A stretch of 64,000 nt of DNA from Ignatzschineria indica (GTDB taxonomy: Bacteria; Pseudomonadota; Gammaproteobacteria; Cardiobacteriales; Wohlfahrtiimonadaceae): contig NZ_QEWR01000002.1 of NCBI RefSeq assembly GCF_003121925.1, positions 1,302,001-1,366,000 of the forward strand, read 5' to 3'. The stretch's first letter is position 1. Each line of letters starts with the position of its first letter. The translations under genes were made by a program, and so were the position numbers. Of the stretch, positions 1 to 9,260 are shown piece by piece. Below the pieces are notes generated by a model. That model searched no databases. It saw nothing but the letters and a program-made list of their open reading frames with translations, and was not told where the DNA came from.

Positions 1-1218
1 CGCTTCTTCACCAGGAACGCTCCATGAAATATCAGAAAGGTGAACAAGACCATCAATGCCACCTTCAAGACCGATGAAGATACCGAAATCTGTAATAGAT
101 TTGATTGTACCTTTGATCTTATCGTTCTTGTTATATTTCATCTCGAACTCAGACCATGGATTTGGCATGCACTGTTTCATACCGAGAGAGATACGGCGAC
201 GCTCTTCATCGATATCGAGAACCACAACGCCCACTTCTTCACCCGCTGTAACAACTTTAGAAGGATTAACGTTTTTGTTAGTCCAATCCATTTCTGAAAC
301 GTGAACAAGACCTTCGATACCTGGCTCAATCTCAACGAAACAACCGTAATCAGTAATGTTAGTAACTTTACCTTTTGTTTGAAGACCTGCAGGGAAGCGC
401 ATAGCGATATCTTTCCATGGATCTTCACCAAGTTGTTTAAGACCAAGTGATACACGGTTACGCTCTTTATCAAATTTAAGAAGCTTAACTTCGATCTCTT
501 GATTGATCTCTACGATCTCAGATGGGTGACGAACACGTTTCCACGCCATATCTGTGATATGGAGAAGACCATCAATACCACCAAGGTCGATAAACGCACC
601 GTAATCAGTAAGGTTCTTAACGATCCCTTTAACAACATCACCTTCTTCAAGTGTTTTGAGAAGCTCTTCACGTTCTGCAGAATACTCTTCTTCAAGTACC
701 GCGCGGCGTGAAACAACGATGTTGTTACGCTTTTGGTCAAGCTTGATAACTTTTAACTCAAGCTCTTTACCTTCAAGATATGCGATATCACGAACAGGGC
801 GAACATCTACTAATGAACCTGGTAAGAACGCGCGCTCTGTACCGATATCAACAGTAAATCCACCTTTAACGCGACCTGAGATAACACCTTTAATGATTTC
901 ATCATTTTCAAGTTTCTTCTCAAGGAATGCCCATACTTCTGCACGTTTCGCTTTTTCACGTGAAAGACGAGTTTCACCGAAACCATCTTCTAATGACTCA
1001 AGGACAACGTCCACTTTATCACCAACTTGAACTTCAATTTCACCATTTAAATCTTGAAATTGTTCAGCGGGGATGCGACCTTCACTCTTAAGGCCAGCAT
1101 CAACGATTACAAAACCGTTTTCGATTTTTACAACCGTTGCTTCAATGATTGCACCAATTTCACGTGCTTGTTCTTCGGCGATTGATTGCTCAAATAATTC
1201 TGCAAAACTTAATGACAT
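1..1218 (-). CDS. rpsA: 30S ribosomal protein S1, 3' end outside the window
   Basis: Ribosomal protein S1 binds mRNA on the 30S subunit and helps initiation on structured or weakly Shine-Dalgarno-marked messages. The first 406 codons are present, against about 560 in the family, and the frame runs open to base 1. The N-terminus reads [12 protein letters not shown], and successive S1 repeats are visible, with phrases such as [19 protein letters not shown] and [20 protein letters not shown]. The start at 1218 is the S1 family start. It has no purine-rich ribosome binding site (the preceding bases are AT-rich), as is known for the autoregulated E. coli rpsA. It lies downstream of cmk on the same strand, the usual cmk-rpsA order. 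Confidence 0.97.
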   Translation of the reverse strand, partial: MSLSFAELFEQSIAEEQAREIGAIIEATVVKIENGFVIVDAGLKSEGRIPAEQFQDLNGEIEVQVGDKVDVVLESLEDGFGETRLSREKAKRAEVWAFLEKKLENDEIIKGVISGRVKGGFTVDIGTERAFLPGSLVDVRPVRDIAYLEGKELELKVIKLDQKRNNIVVSRRAVLEEEYSAEREELLKTLEEGDVVKGIVKNLTDYGAFIDLGGIDGLLHITDMAWKRVRHPSEIVEINQEIEVKLLKFDKERNRVSLGLKQLGEDPWKDIAMRFPAGLQTKGKVTNITDYGCFVEIEPGIEGLVHVSEMDWTNKNVNPSKVVTAGEEVGVVVLDIDEERRRISLGMKQCMPNPWSEFEMKYNKNDKIKGTIKSITDFGIFIGLEGGIDGLVHLSDISWSVPGEEA

Positions 1219-1786
1219 ATAATTAAAAATGCATAGACATGTGGAATATTTTTCTCACTATACTCACCCTATTTCCTAGAAACCTCATATACCCTAAGCG
1301 TTCTACCTTAAGTATTCTCAATTTCTTGGCAACAAGTAAATTGTAGCGTTATTCCAATCTACGACTTGTTTAAAGTAATAAAAAATCACAACATTAGCAC
1401 TATAGCTTAGTAATCGACCGACTTCTGAGTAGTTACTCTGAAATCCCCTACCCGAGAAATATCTTCTAGACCTTTTAGATCTTCTATAGATATAAATTGG
1501 GGAGTCTACTGATCGATATCGCTATCGCTCTTTGTGAAACCTACATCTAATCAATAATCTTCTGATTACCCTTTTTTATCGAGCTGATAAAGCAAAAGAG
1601 GGACCGATTATCTCAGTCTCCCCTTAAACCTTCGATGACAAACCTTAGATGATCCATCTAAGAGATGTAAAATCTGTTATCAACTGCTTTTAAAGCCGTT
1701 TTAAGATCGAATTTTAAACCACTTTTAAACCATTCTATAAGCGTTTAAACATCGTTTATAACGTCACTTAAGCACTTATTAATAGT
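1219..1786. other. AT-rich cmk-rpsA spacer, no gene seen
   Basis: These 568 bases between the cmk stop and the rpsA start contain no convincing reading frame or tRNA. The part next to cmk repeats TTTAAA-containing words (about 1690-1755). The region should contain the rpsA promoter and untranslated leader on the minus strand, but no hexamer pair was convincing enough to place. Confidence 0.5.
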
Positions 1787-2455
1787 TTAAAAGAATCTCT
1801 CTTTAATCACTTTCCAAGCCGATGCATAGACTTCATCCACCCCAAGTTTAGATGTATCGATCACTATCGCATCATCTGCTGCAATAAGGGGGGCGCTCGA
1901 TCGCGTCCGATCTCGCTCATCTCTTGCTTCCACCTCAGATAAAATCTGCTCTATATTAACGCAAATTCCACTCTCTAACAACTGTTTATGCCGTCTTTTT
2001 GCCCGCTCTTCTGCAGTAGCTGTTAAAAAGAGTTTCAATTTTGCACTTGGAAAGACCACCGTTCCCATATCTCGACCATCAGCAATAAGTCCCGGCGCTT
2101 GTGCAAAATCACGTTGCCGTTGAAGTAAGTTTTCCCGAACTTGCGGATGTTTGGCAACGATTGAAGCCTTATTACCCGTCTTCTCTTCACGAATCTTATG
2201 GGTAACATCTTCCTCTTCTAAATAGATATTGAGAGCAGAACCCACCACTTCGAAACGAAGGGGTAACGCTGCTGCAAGAGAAGCGACTAAAACCTCATCC
2301 TCAAGATCTACCCCTCTCTTTTCAGCAAAAAGAGCCACTGCGCGGTAGATCGCTCCTGAGTCTAAAAAGTGCCAGCCCAATTTTTTTGCTAGCTGTAAGG
2401 AGAGAGTTCCTTTACCTACACCACTAGGGCCATCTATCGTTATAACATTTTGCAT
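1787..2455 (-). CDS. cmk: Cytidylate kinase
   Basis: Phosphorylates CMP and dCMP with ATP in the cytosol to supply pyrimidine nucleotides. The P-loop is near the N-terminus (TIDGPSGVGKGTLSLQLAKK), followed by the CMP-binding and lid motifs DGRDMGTVVFPSA and RAKRRHKQL. I place the start at 2455, giving 222 residues, the normal family length, with AAGG eight bases upstream. The open frame extends further upstream to 2512, but the extra residues are not family sequence. The gene sits upstream of rpsA as in E. coli, and a 333-base divergent promoter region separates it from hemC. Confidence 0.95.
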   Translation of the reverse strand: MQNVITIDGPSGVGKGTLSLQLAKKLGWHFLDSGAIYRAVALFAEKRGVDLEDEVLVASLAAALPLRFEVVGSALNIYLEEEDVTHKIREEKTGNKASIVAKHPQVRENLLQRQRDFAQAPGLIADGRDMGTVVFPSAKLKLFLTATAEERAKRRHKQLLESGICVNIEQILSEVEARDERDRTRSSAPLIAADDAIVIDTSKLGVDEVYASAWKVIKERFF

Positions 2456-2845
2456 CGCATCTACCTTCATCATTAATTTTGCTGAAAAGAACATTATAGA
2501 TAATATAGTCAATATATCTCATCAATATATTATCGCTATTTCTCGCTATTTTAGAGATTCATGCTCTCTAAAAATAGAGATAAGTATCAATAAAAGAGAA
2601 AGCGTTTCATATAAATTGATAACATATCGAGTTATCGAGACTTAATTTATATCAAGATCATATCGGATTTATGTCGCAACTGATATTGCAATAACTCTAT
2701 TCCTATCACTTATTGCAACATCGATACGCAATCAATACGGCATCGGTGTCGGTATCAATCTCTATAAGAGATCATAACTCAAGCGATAAAATTGATATAT
2801 TATTAAGCAACCAACTAAAATCGAGATTTTAACTAGGATAAAAAG
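2456..2845. promoter_or_regulatory. Divergent cmk / hemC promoter region
   Basis: AT-rich sequence between divergently transcribed cmk and hemC, containing no gene. A TATATT hexamer about 40 bases before hemC could be a -10 element, but no good -35 partner was found. It is called a promoter region only because of the gene orientation. Confidence 0.4.
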
Positions 2846-3769
2846 ATGAAATTAACAATTGCAACACGTGAAAGTCCTCTCGCGCTCTGGCAAGCGAACC
2901 ATGTTCGAAGTGAACTCCTCAAGCATTTCCCGGAAATGGAGATTGAATTGCTCGGCATGACAACAAAGGGGGATCAACTACTCTCTTCACCTCTTAGTAA
3001 AATAGGGGGAAAAGGGCTCTTTATCAAAGAGCTAGAGGTTGCGATGTTAGAAGGAAGAGCAGATATTGCTGTTCACTCAATGAAAGATGTTCCCATGGCA
3101 TCTCAACTCCCTGAAGGGATGAGTGTACCTGTAATCTTAAAACGAGAAGATCCAAGAGATGCGCTTGTCTCCATTAACTATAAATCCTTAGATGATCTTC
3201 CTGAAGGTGCAGTAGTAGGTTCATGCTCACTACGTCGTAGAGCTCAACTACTAGCACATCGCCCCGACCTTCAGATTAAAGATCTTCGAGGAAATGTAAA
3301 TACACGCCTCCAAAAATTAGAAAATGGAGAGTATGATGCCATTATCCTTGCAGCGGCAGGATTAATCCGCTTAGGCTTTGAAGAGAAGATCACCCAACTT
3401 CTTCCCGATACAATCTCCCTACCCGCCGTCGGTCAAGGCGCAATTGGAATCGAATGTGTCACTAACAATCATGCGGTTCAAGAGGTGATTGCCAAATTGA
3501 ACGATGAAGAGACCGCTATCTGTGTTTCGGCAGAGAGAGCTTTCAATGCAAAACTTAATGGTGGTTGCCAAGCACCTATTGCCGGCTTTGCCCAATTGAG
3601 TGAAAAGGGGCTCTATCTTAGAGGCTTAGTAGGAGATCTCGATCATGGGACAATTATCTATCATGAGTTGTGGGGAAAACCTGAAGAAGCGGTCGCCTTA
3701 GGAGAAGCCCTTGCAGATAACCTTCTCTCTCGTGGCGCAAAAGAGATACTTGAAAAGATCTATGGCTAA
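2846..3769 (+). CDS. hemC: Hydroxymethylbilane synthase (porphobilinogen deaminase)
   Basis: Joins four porphobilinogen molecules into hydroxymethylbilane in heme biosynthesis, in the cytosol. At 307 residues it has the family length. The signature region GSCSLRRRAQLLAHRPDL followed by DLRGNVNTRLQKLENGEYD is intact, as is the loop with the cofactor-binding cysteine (LNGGCQAPIAGFAQ). AGGATAAAAAG precedes the ATG. The stop overlaps the start of the hemD-hemX frame by eight bases (ATGGCTAA), which indicates translational coupling in a hemC-hemD-hemX-hemY operon. Confidence 0.98.
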   Translation: MKLTIATRESPLALWQANHVRSELLKHFPEMEIELLGMTTKGDQLLSSPLSKIGGKGLFIKELEVAMLEGRADIAVHSMKDVPMASQLPEGMSVPVILKREDPRDALVSINYKSLDDLPEGAVVGSCSLRRRAQLLAHRPDLQIKDLRGNVNTRLQKLENGEYDAIILAAAGLIRLGFEEKITQLLPDTISLPAVGQGAIGIECVTNNHAVQEVIAKLNDEETAICVSAERAFNAKLNGGCQAPIAGFAQLSEKGLYLRGLVGDLDHGTIIYHELWGKPEEAVALGEALADNLLSRGAKEILEKIYG

Positions 3770-6473
3770 ATCTATGAAGCAGAAAGAGAATAATCCTATC
3801 GAAGATATTAATAATATTGGGAATATTGCCGAAATTGGAATTATTGTGACTCGCCCAAAGGGTCAGTCACACTCCTTTATCCAAAAATTGCAAGCATTGG
3901 GATATACTGCTTTTGATCTTCCCGGCATTATTATCGCCCCACCTCAAGAACTGGCTAAAGCACAAAAAGAGTTAGATCAAGTATCAGAGTATGATTACCT
4001 CCTCTTTACAAGTCCTAACTCTGTTCGTTTTGCTAAGAAGTTAGGATTAGCCTTCGATAAAATTAAGGGATTTATCTCTATAGGTTCCGGCACAGAGAGG
4101 GCTTTAGAGCCCTATCTTGCCAATAAAGAATCGATTACAGCACCTAAGCCCTACACCTCTGAAGCACTCGTTGAGACATTAAAAGCCCATCATATTGCCG
4201 GCAAAAAAATCTTAATTATTAGTGGTGAAGGGGGTCGCCGACTCCTCGATCAAGCAATTGATGATCTCGGTGGCTTTGGTAAGTATTGTGATGTCTATCG
4301 TCGAGAAGCCCCCACTGAAGAGATGCTCAATCTCACACCTCTTCTAAGCTTTAAAGATGCATCCTCGGCTACAACATCTGCTTCAACACCCGCATCTACA
4401 AGATCACTCTATCTTGTTATCTCAAGCCAAGAAGCTTTCAATAACTTACTCCCTATTTTAGAGCGACACCAGCTCAGAGCCCAAATTGATGGGATCTTTG
4501 TAGGTAGCGAACGATTAGAAAACATAGTAAAATCAGAAGGGTTTGAGAGAGTCATTGTTGCCCGATCTGCACTTGAAAAAGATCTCTGGCAAGCAATTGA
4601 GGAGTATTTTAACCCTCTCACTTCGCACCCCCTCAATTCCCCTTCTATCTCACCTGATAATGATAAGGAGCGCTCTATGACGCAAGAGCTGAATAACCAA
4701 GATTCTAAAAAAACAGAACAGTCCATCTCCCCACAATCTTCTACTAATGAGGCTACTACTGTAGATAAAGAGCTTGATACAGCAACTGTGGAGAAGCGTG
4801 ATAACGATGATAAAGCGCAATCCACGAATAGTAAGCGCCAAAATCAGAAAGGTAATAAAAAGAGAGGCAATGGGCGCAGAGAGAATCAAAATCAAGCTGT
4901 TGAAAATGAATCTTCTAAGAAGAAATCTGATGAAGAGCGTTCTAATAAAGAAGCCGATAATGAGAAAGAGGCCTCTAAAACAACAAATACCCAAGAGACC
5001 AATCAAGAGATCAAGCAAAAGATTGAGTCGCCTCACGACTTAGAAAAAACGTCTCTATCCGCGCAGGAAGAGAAAAGTCAAGAGAATCAAAAACGCAAAG
5101 AACAGGAAAGTGTGAACGATTCAACCACAAAAACAGTTGATGAAAAGTCATTAGAGAGAGCGGAAGATCACAGTATGAATAATGAGGCACATAGCGAAAA
5201 TGTTGCAACTTCAGCAACGACAGCCACAACATCGAGCACTGAACACTCAACTCGCCCAAGCCAAGGATTGACCTATCTCGCTCTTATCTTAGCATTAGGT
5301 GGATTAGGGCTTGGTGGATTCTCCTACTATAAAGGCTCGTTAGAGAAAACCGATAAAATCGCTCAACTAGAGAGCGCTATTGCAACAGATGCATCGACAA
5401 TCTCCACGCTTAAAGGGCAAGTTGATACGCTCAACAAGAGCCTCTCCACACTCAAAGTTACCACCGATAAGATAGCGACGAGTGATGCTCAATCACTCTC
5501 AGGACAAGTTGCCGCAGTTGCGCAAAAACATGATCAACTTAACCAATCGATGGCAGAGTCAGCTAAGGGATTACAAGCACAGATCGATAAACTCGCAGCA
5601 ACACAGAAAGATCTCTTAGCTCAAGGCGATCAAATCAACAATATTGCCAAAGTCAGCAATCAAGCGATTACAATCGCTAACGACTTTGATAAGAAGCTCG
5701 CAGCACAAGAGTTACAACAAAATGTCGTTCTCAATGAAGCAAAAGAGCTCATCTCTACCATCAAAAATATTACCGATTTAGAGATGCTTCGCACTACAGA
5801 GGTTGATTATCTCCTCAAGGTCGCGATTCAAAAAGTGCAATATGACAAAGATTACAAGACAGCATCACAGATCTTAAGTTCAGCACTCGATAAACTCTCT
5901 CAGATCAATAGTATCAATTTCAATGAGACCAAAAAGCTTCTCGAAGCCAATATCGATACCTTAAAGACATTAGAACCATTAGATCTAGTGGATATTACTC
6001 GTCGCTTAGAGAAAGTGACAATGCTCCTTCAGAAAGCCCCCCTTAAGAGCGATAGCGCACTGGTCAACCTTAAAAATGAGATCTTTAACCAAGGCGCTCC
6101 TGAAGGAGAGAGTTGGACTGATAAATTAACAAGTTCCCTCAAGCATCTTGTCGTGATCGAAGATAAGCGAACTGAAGTACCGGAACTAATGGCGAAAGAA
6201 GATAGATTCTTCCTACTACAAAATATTCAACTTGAATTAACTGCGGCAAAAATCGCACTACTTCAAGATCAAGTCACCCTCTTCAAACACTCTGTAGAGA
6301 GCGTACAATCTTGGGTAAAAACTTACTTCGATGAAGATAATGCCGATGTTAGAGAGGCTATTCAGCAGTTACAATGGCTTCTTGATGCAAAACTTGAAGT
6401 GACTCCTCCTAATATTGAGCGCACACTCACAGACTTTGAAGCCACTCTTCGAGCATATAAAGGAGCGCAATAA
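3762..6473 (+). CDS. hemD-hemX: Uroporphyrinogen-III synthase fused in frame to HemX-like protein
   Basis: A single frame of 903 codons. Residues about 26-290 are a HemD domain (begins GIIVTRPKGQSHSFIQKL), which cyclises hydroxymethylbilane to uroporphyrinogen III. A charged, low-complexity stretch rich in Lys, Glu, Asn and Ser follows (about 306-500). One membrane segment is at about 502-525 (LALILALGGLGLGGFSYY), then coiled-coil HemX sequence to the end. Position 4677 has an in-frame ATG six bases after a perfect AAGGAG, so a separate 598-residue HemX (4677-6473) may be made from the same frame. HemX enzymatic activity is unproven in the family; it is a membrane protein encoded with heme genes. 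The start at 3762 overlaps the hemC stop; ATG 3774 is an alternative. Confidence 0.9.
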   Translation: MAKSMKQKENNPIEDINNIGNIAEIGIIVTRPKGQSHSFIQKLQALGYTAFDLPGIIIAPPQELAKAQKELDQVSEYDYLLFTSPNSVRFAKKLGLAFDKIKGFISIGSGTERALEPYLANKESITAPKPYTSEALVETLKAHHIAGKKILIISGEGGRRLLDQAIDDLGGFGKYCDVYRREAPTEEMLNLTPLLSFKDASSATTSASTPASTRSLYLVISSQEAFNNLLPILERHQLRAQIDGIFVGSERLENIVKSEGFERVIVARSALEKDLWQAIEEYFNPLTSHPLNSPSISPDNDKERSMTQELNNQDSKKTEQSISPQSSTNEATTVDKELDTATVEKRDNDDKAQSTNSKRQNQKGNKKRGNGRRENQNQAVENESSKKKSDEERSNKEADNEKEASKTTNTQETNQEIKQKIESPHDLEKTSLSAQEEKSQENQKRKEQESVNDSTTKTVDEKSLERAEDHSMNNEAHSENVATSATTATTSSTEHSTRPSQGLTYLALILALGGLGLGGFSYYKGSLEKTDKIAQLESAIATDASTISTLKGQVDTLNKSLSTLKVTTDKIATSDAQSLSGQVAAVAQKHDQLNQSMAESAKGLQAQIDKLAATQKDLLAQGDQINNIAKVSNQAITIANDFDKKLAAQELQQNVVLNEAKELISTIKNITDLEMLRTTEVDYLLKVAIQKVQYDKDYKTASQILSSALDKLSQINSINFNETKKLLEANIDTLKTLEPLDLVDITRRLEKVTMLLQKAPLKSDSALVNLKNEIFNQGAPEGESWTDKLTSSLKHLVVIEDKRTEVPELMAKEDRFFLLQNIQLELTAAKIALLQDQVTLFKHSVESVQSWVKTYFDEDNADVREAIQQLQWLLDAKLEVTPPNIERTLTDFEATLRAYKGAQ
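4665..4679 (+). promoter_or_regulatory. Internal ribosome binding site and ATG inside hemD-hemX
   Basis: AAGGAG at 4665-4670, a six-base spacer and ATG at 4677-4679, in frame with the long reading frame. Immediately upstream, one of the other frames reads four consecutive stops (TGA TAA TGA TAA, 4655-4666). This looks like an old hemD end and hemX start that are now bridged in frame. That translation starts here is inference. Confidence 0.7.
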
Positions 6474-7948
6474 TGGGTAGATTTCTTAAAACAATCGGTT
6501 GGATTATTCTTATTCCGATTTTAGCCATTCTCCTCTTCTTTGTTGTCAAAGATGATACAGGACAGGTTCTCATTACAGGCTCCTTCCCCATCATTGGTCC
6601 TAAAACAATTCATACCACAATTGTCGGAGGCTTGTTACTTGCTGCAGTCTCTATTCTCATTATCTATGTTGTGATTCGACTGATCATCACAATTATTAGA
6701 ACGCCGAAGATTATGCGTCATTTTCGACTCAATCGTCGCGCGAGAATTGCAGATAAACAATTTGCGGAAGCAGAACTCGCACTTCTTGAAAATCGCCCCA
6801 AAGTAGCAGAAGATCTCTTCTTACTAGCGGCAAAAGGAAGTAAGAGTAAAAATCTCTGCTATGTGGGCGCAGCGCGAGCAGCTCAACTCTCCGGTAATAT
6901 GGAGAAAAGAGATCGCTATCTTCGTGAGATCGATCTTTCAGATTCAAAACATGATCGTGAGTTAGCAGAGGTACAACGTGCAGAACTTCTCTTAGAGGCT
7001 GATGAGAATGAGAAAGCTGAACTTCTTCTAAACACCCTATTAGAACGAGAAAAAAATCACTACGCAACACTACTACTTGCCGTTGCATTGCAGAAGCAGG
7101 GTAAAAATGAGGCGCTATTTAGACTTCTTCCCAATCTGCAGAAAGCGCTTCCACGCTTAACGCCTAGTGAAGAGATCGATCAATATACAGAAAATGTTTA
7201 CAAAGCACTCTTTGAGTATGCAAGCCAAATTAGTAAAGATTCTGATCAATTACGCCTCGTCTGGGGCCGCCTTCCTAAACATCTCCAGCATGAGCCGGCG
7301 CTCCTCATCGCCTATGCTAATCGCTTGCTTGATGTGGGGGATACAAAGCGTGCTGAAGAAATTCTTCGAAAAGAGATCAATCGCTCACACAATGAGATGC
7401 TGATCTTAGCTTATGGTCACCTCTATCGTGGCGATCAGCAAAAACTCCTTCATCATGCTAAAAAGTTTAATGCAGATGCACCAGATAGTGCCATTACACA
7501 ATATACTCTTGCACATATGCTTTTTCGAAACCAGCAATATGATGAAGCGATGACGCACCTTCAAAAGACTATTCAACTCGATCCCCAATTTGTAAAAGCT
7601 TATCGCTTAATTGGTGAGATTAAGTTGATTCAGAATGATGATAAGAGTGCATTAGAGTTCTTTAAAGAAGCGATGGCGCTCGCTTTTGATGAACGCCCGA
7701 AAGATGTTAAACGGGTTGATGGTGATCTTTTAATCTCTTCTGTTGATAAAATCTCCCATAAAAAGGAGGATGAAGAGATTGCTGATGGAGAGTTCTCTAA
7801 TGCGAAAGAGAACGTAAACAAAGAGGATCAGCAGAAGAAAGCTTCAACAACGCAAGAAGGGGGCATCAACGCTTCTCATGAAAGTGAAGATCTAGGCGAA
7901 CAAGATCCCCATATCAATAATAATTACGATCCTCGTCGCCACCTCTAA
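6473..7948 (+). CDS. hemY: Heme biosynthesis-associated TPR membrane protein HemY
   Basis: Inner-membrane protein of the gammaproteobacterial HemY family, encoded with hemX; its biochemical role is not established. Two hydrophobic segments occupy about residues 8-26 and 46-70, followed by helical tetratricopeptide repeats such as AHMLFRNQQYDEAMTHLQ and RLIGEIKLIQNDDKSALEFF. At 491 residues it is longer than the roughly 400 of E. coli HemY. The excess is a hydrophilic C-terminal tail rich in Glu, Lys, Asn and His (from about residue 415). ATG 6473 overlaps the preceding TAA by one base, so translation is probably coupled. A terminator follows. Confidence 0.93.
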   Translation: MGRFLKTIGWIILIPILAILLFFVVKDDTGQVLITGSFPIIGPKTIHTTIVGGLLLAAVSILIIYVVIRLIITIIRTPKIMRHFRLNRRARIADKQFAEAELALLENRPKVAEDLFLLAAKGSKSKNLCYVGAARAAQLSGNMEKRDRYLREIDLSDSKHDRELAEVQRAELLLEADENEKAELLLNTLLEREKNHYATLLLAVALQKQGKNEALFRLLPNLQKALPRLTPSEEIDQYTENVYKALFEYASQISKDSDQLRLVWGRLPKHLQHEPALLIAYANRLLDVGDTKRAEEILRKEINRSHNEMLILAYGHLYRGDQQKLLHHAKKFNADAPDSAITQYTLAHMLFRNQQYDEAMTHLQKTIQLDPQFVKAYRLIGEIKLIQNDDKSALEFFKEAMALAFDERPKDVKRVDGDLLISSVDKISHKKEDEEIADGEFSNAKENVNKEDQQKKASTTQEGGINASHESEDLGEQDPHINNNYDPRRHL

Positions 7949-8026
7949 TCTTCACAAAACTGCTGATTTCTAAAAGAAAATCACTATTTGAGAGAGAAGC
8001 AAAGAGTTGCAAAATCTATAAAAAAG

Positions 8027-8053
8027 AAAGATGGCTTTTGCCATCTTTTTTCT
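8027..8053 (+). terminator. Rho-independent terminator after hemY
   Basis: AAAGATGGC (8027-8035), loop TTTT, GCCATCTTT (8040-8048), continuing into a run of T. A nine-base-pair perfect stem ends the hem operon. Confidence 0.85.
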
Positions 8054-8168
8054 CTCAAACGTCTTAACTCAAAGGGATTGACTCAAATGAGTTGATACAA
8101 CTAATGAGCATGACTTATAAGTATGACTTATGGATATGACTAATTGTTATAACGAAAGTAGAGAACCT

Positions 8169-9026
8169 ATGAATATAACCTTTAACGATCGAACACTTGA
8201 TCTCTCCTCCCCAAAAATTATGGGGATTCTCAACTTAACACCTAACTCCTTCTCCGATGGTGGTGATTATTATGATCCAGAGCGCGCTCTAGATCGCGCT
8301 TATGAGATGTTAGAGGAAGGGGCAGATATTCTCGATATCGGTGCGGAATCTACAAACCCCAAAGCAACACCGATTAGTAGCCAGGAGGAGATCAGACGCC
8401 TTCGACCTGTCGTCTCTCTACTTCGACAAAAACTTGATATCCCCCTCTCAATTGATACCTTTCGAGCAGAGACGATGAAGCAGATGCTCGATCTTGGGGT
8501 CGATATTATCAATGATGTCACCGCATTAAGCGATCCTAAAGCACTCGACTCTCTTTTAAAATCTAAAGCAGCAGTAGTCCTCATGCATATGTTAGGCGAT
8601 CACCAAAAAATGCATATTACAGGGGATTATCGCCTCACCGGCGGCGTGACTCATTCCGTTTTTCAACATCTAGAGAAAATCGCCCAAAAATGTGTAAGCG
8701 AGGGAATAGATTCCTCACGAATTATTTTAGATCCCGGCTTTGGCTTTGATAAAAATGTCCCGGAACAGCTCACCCTACTTAAAGAGCTCCGAAGATTGAC
8801 GCAGAAAAGCCAATACCCCTACCTCGTAGGCGTTTCTCGCAAACGCTTTATTGGCGCTATCACTCATGTGGAAGCTCCTAAAGAGCGACTTGCCGGCAAT
8901 CTTGCCGTAGCGCTCTGGAGTATTGAACAAGGTGCTAAAATCTTAAGAGTTCATGATGTTAAAGCAACTAAAGAGGCATTTCTAATGTGGCAGGCGATCA
9001 ATCATGCAGAGAGTTCTACCCTCTAG
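8169..9026 (+). CDS. folP: Dihydropteroate synthase with atypical substrate loop
   Basis: Condenses 6-hydroxymethyl-dihydropterin pyrophosphate with p-aminobenzoate in folate synthesis; it is the sulfonamide target. Conserved blocks are MGILNLTPNSFSDGG (18-32), SIDT, INDV, DPGFGF, GVSRKRFIG and RVHDV. From ATG 8169 it is 285 residues and aligns without gaps to E. coli FolP through residue 70. In the loop that reads STRPG in E. coli (residues 61-65), this protein has STNPK, so the pterin-contacting Arg63 is Asn, and Asp26 is also Asn. The open frame extends 13 codons upstream to 8130, but only the 8169 start matches the family. It is a stand-alone gene; glmM and ftsH are not adjacent. Confidence 0.93.
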   Translation: MNITFNDRTLDLSSPKIMGILNLTPNSFSDGGDYYDPERALDRAYEMLEEGADILDIGAESTNPKATPISSQEEIRRLRPVVSLLRQKLDIPLSIDTFRAETMKQMLDLGVDIINDVTALSDPKALDSLLKSKAAVVLMHMLGDHQKMHITGDYRLTGGVTHSVFQHLEKIAQKCVSEGIDSSRIILDPGFGFDKNVPEQLTLLKELRRLTQKSQYPYLVGVSRKRFIGAITHVEAPKERLAGNLAVALWSIEQGAKILRVHDVKATKEAFLMWQAINHAESSTL

Positions 9027-9260
9027 AAAATCATTATTGAAGATAGAGATAGAATCAAACAGCGTGATTCCCTACCCTTTTGAGCTGAGATAGTTATCTC
9101 AGACATAACAATTATAGGCATGACGATTACAAGTATGATAATTTCAACTCCAGCTTCTGTTTTATCCGCTATCTCAACCCACACTTGAACCTCAAATTTC
9201 AACCTCACTTACACCCAACTTTCACCTAATTTTAGCTCAACAGAGATCTCCTGATTAACT

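Noticed and set aside
3711-3761. Longer N-terminus for the hemD frame
   Set aside because: These codons lie wholly inside hemC in another frame and have no HemD similarity; ATG 3762 overlaps the hemC stop in the usual coupled way.
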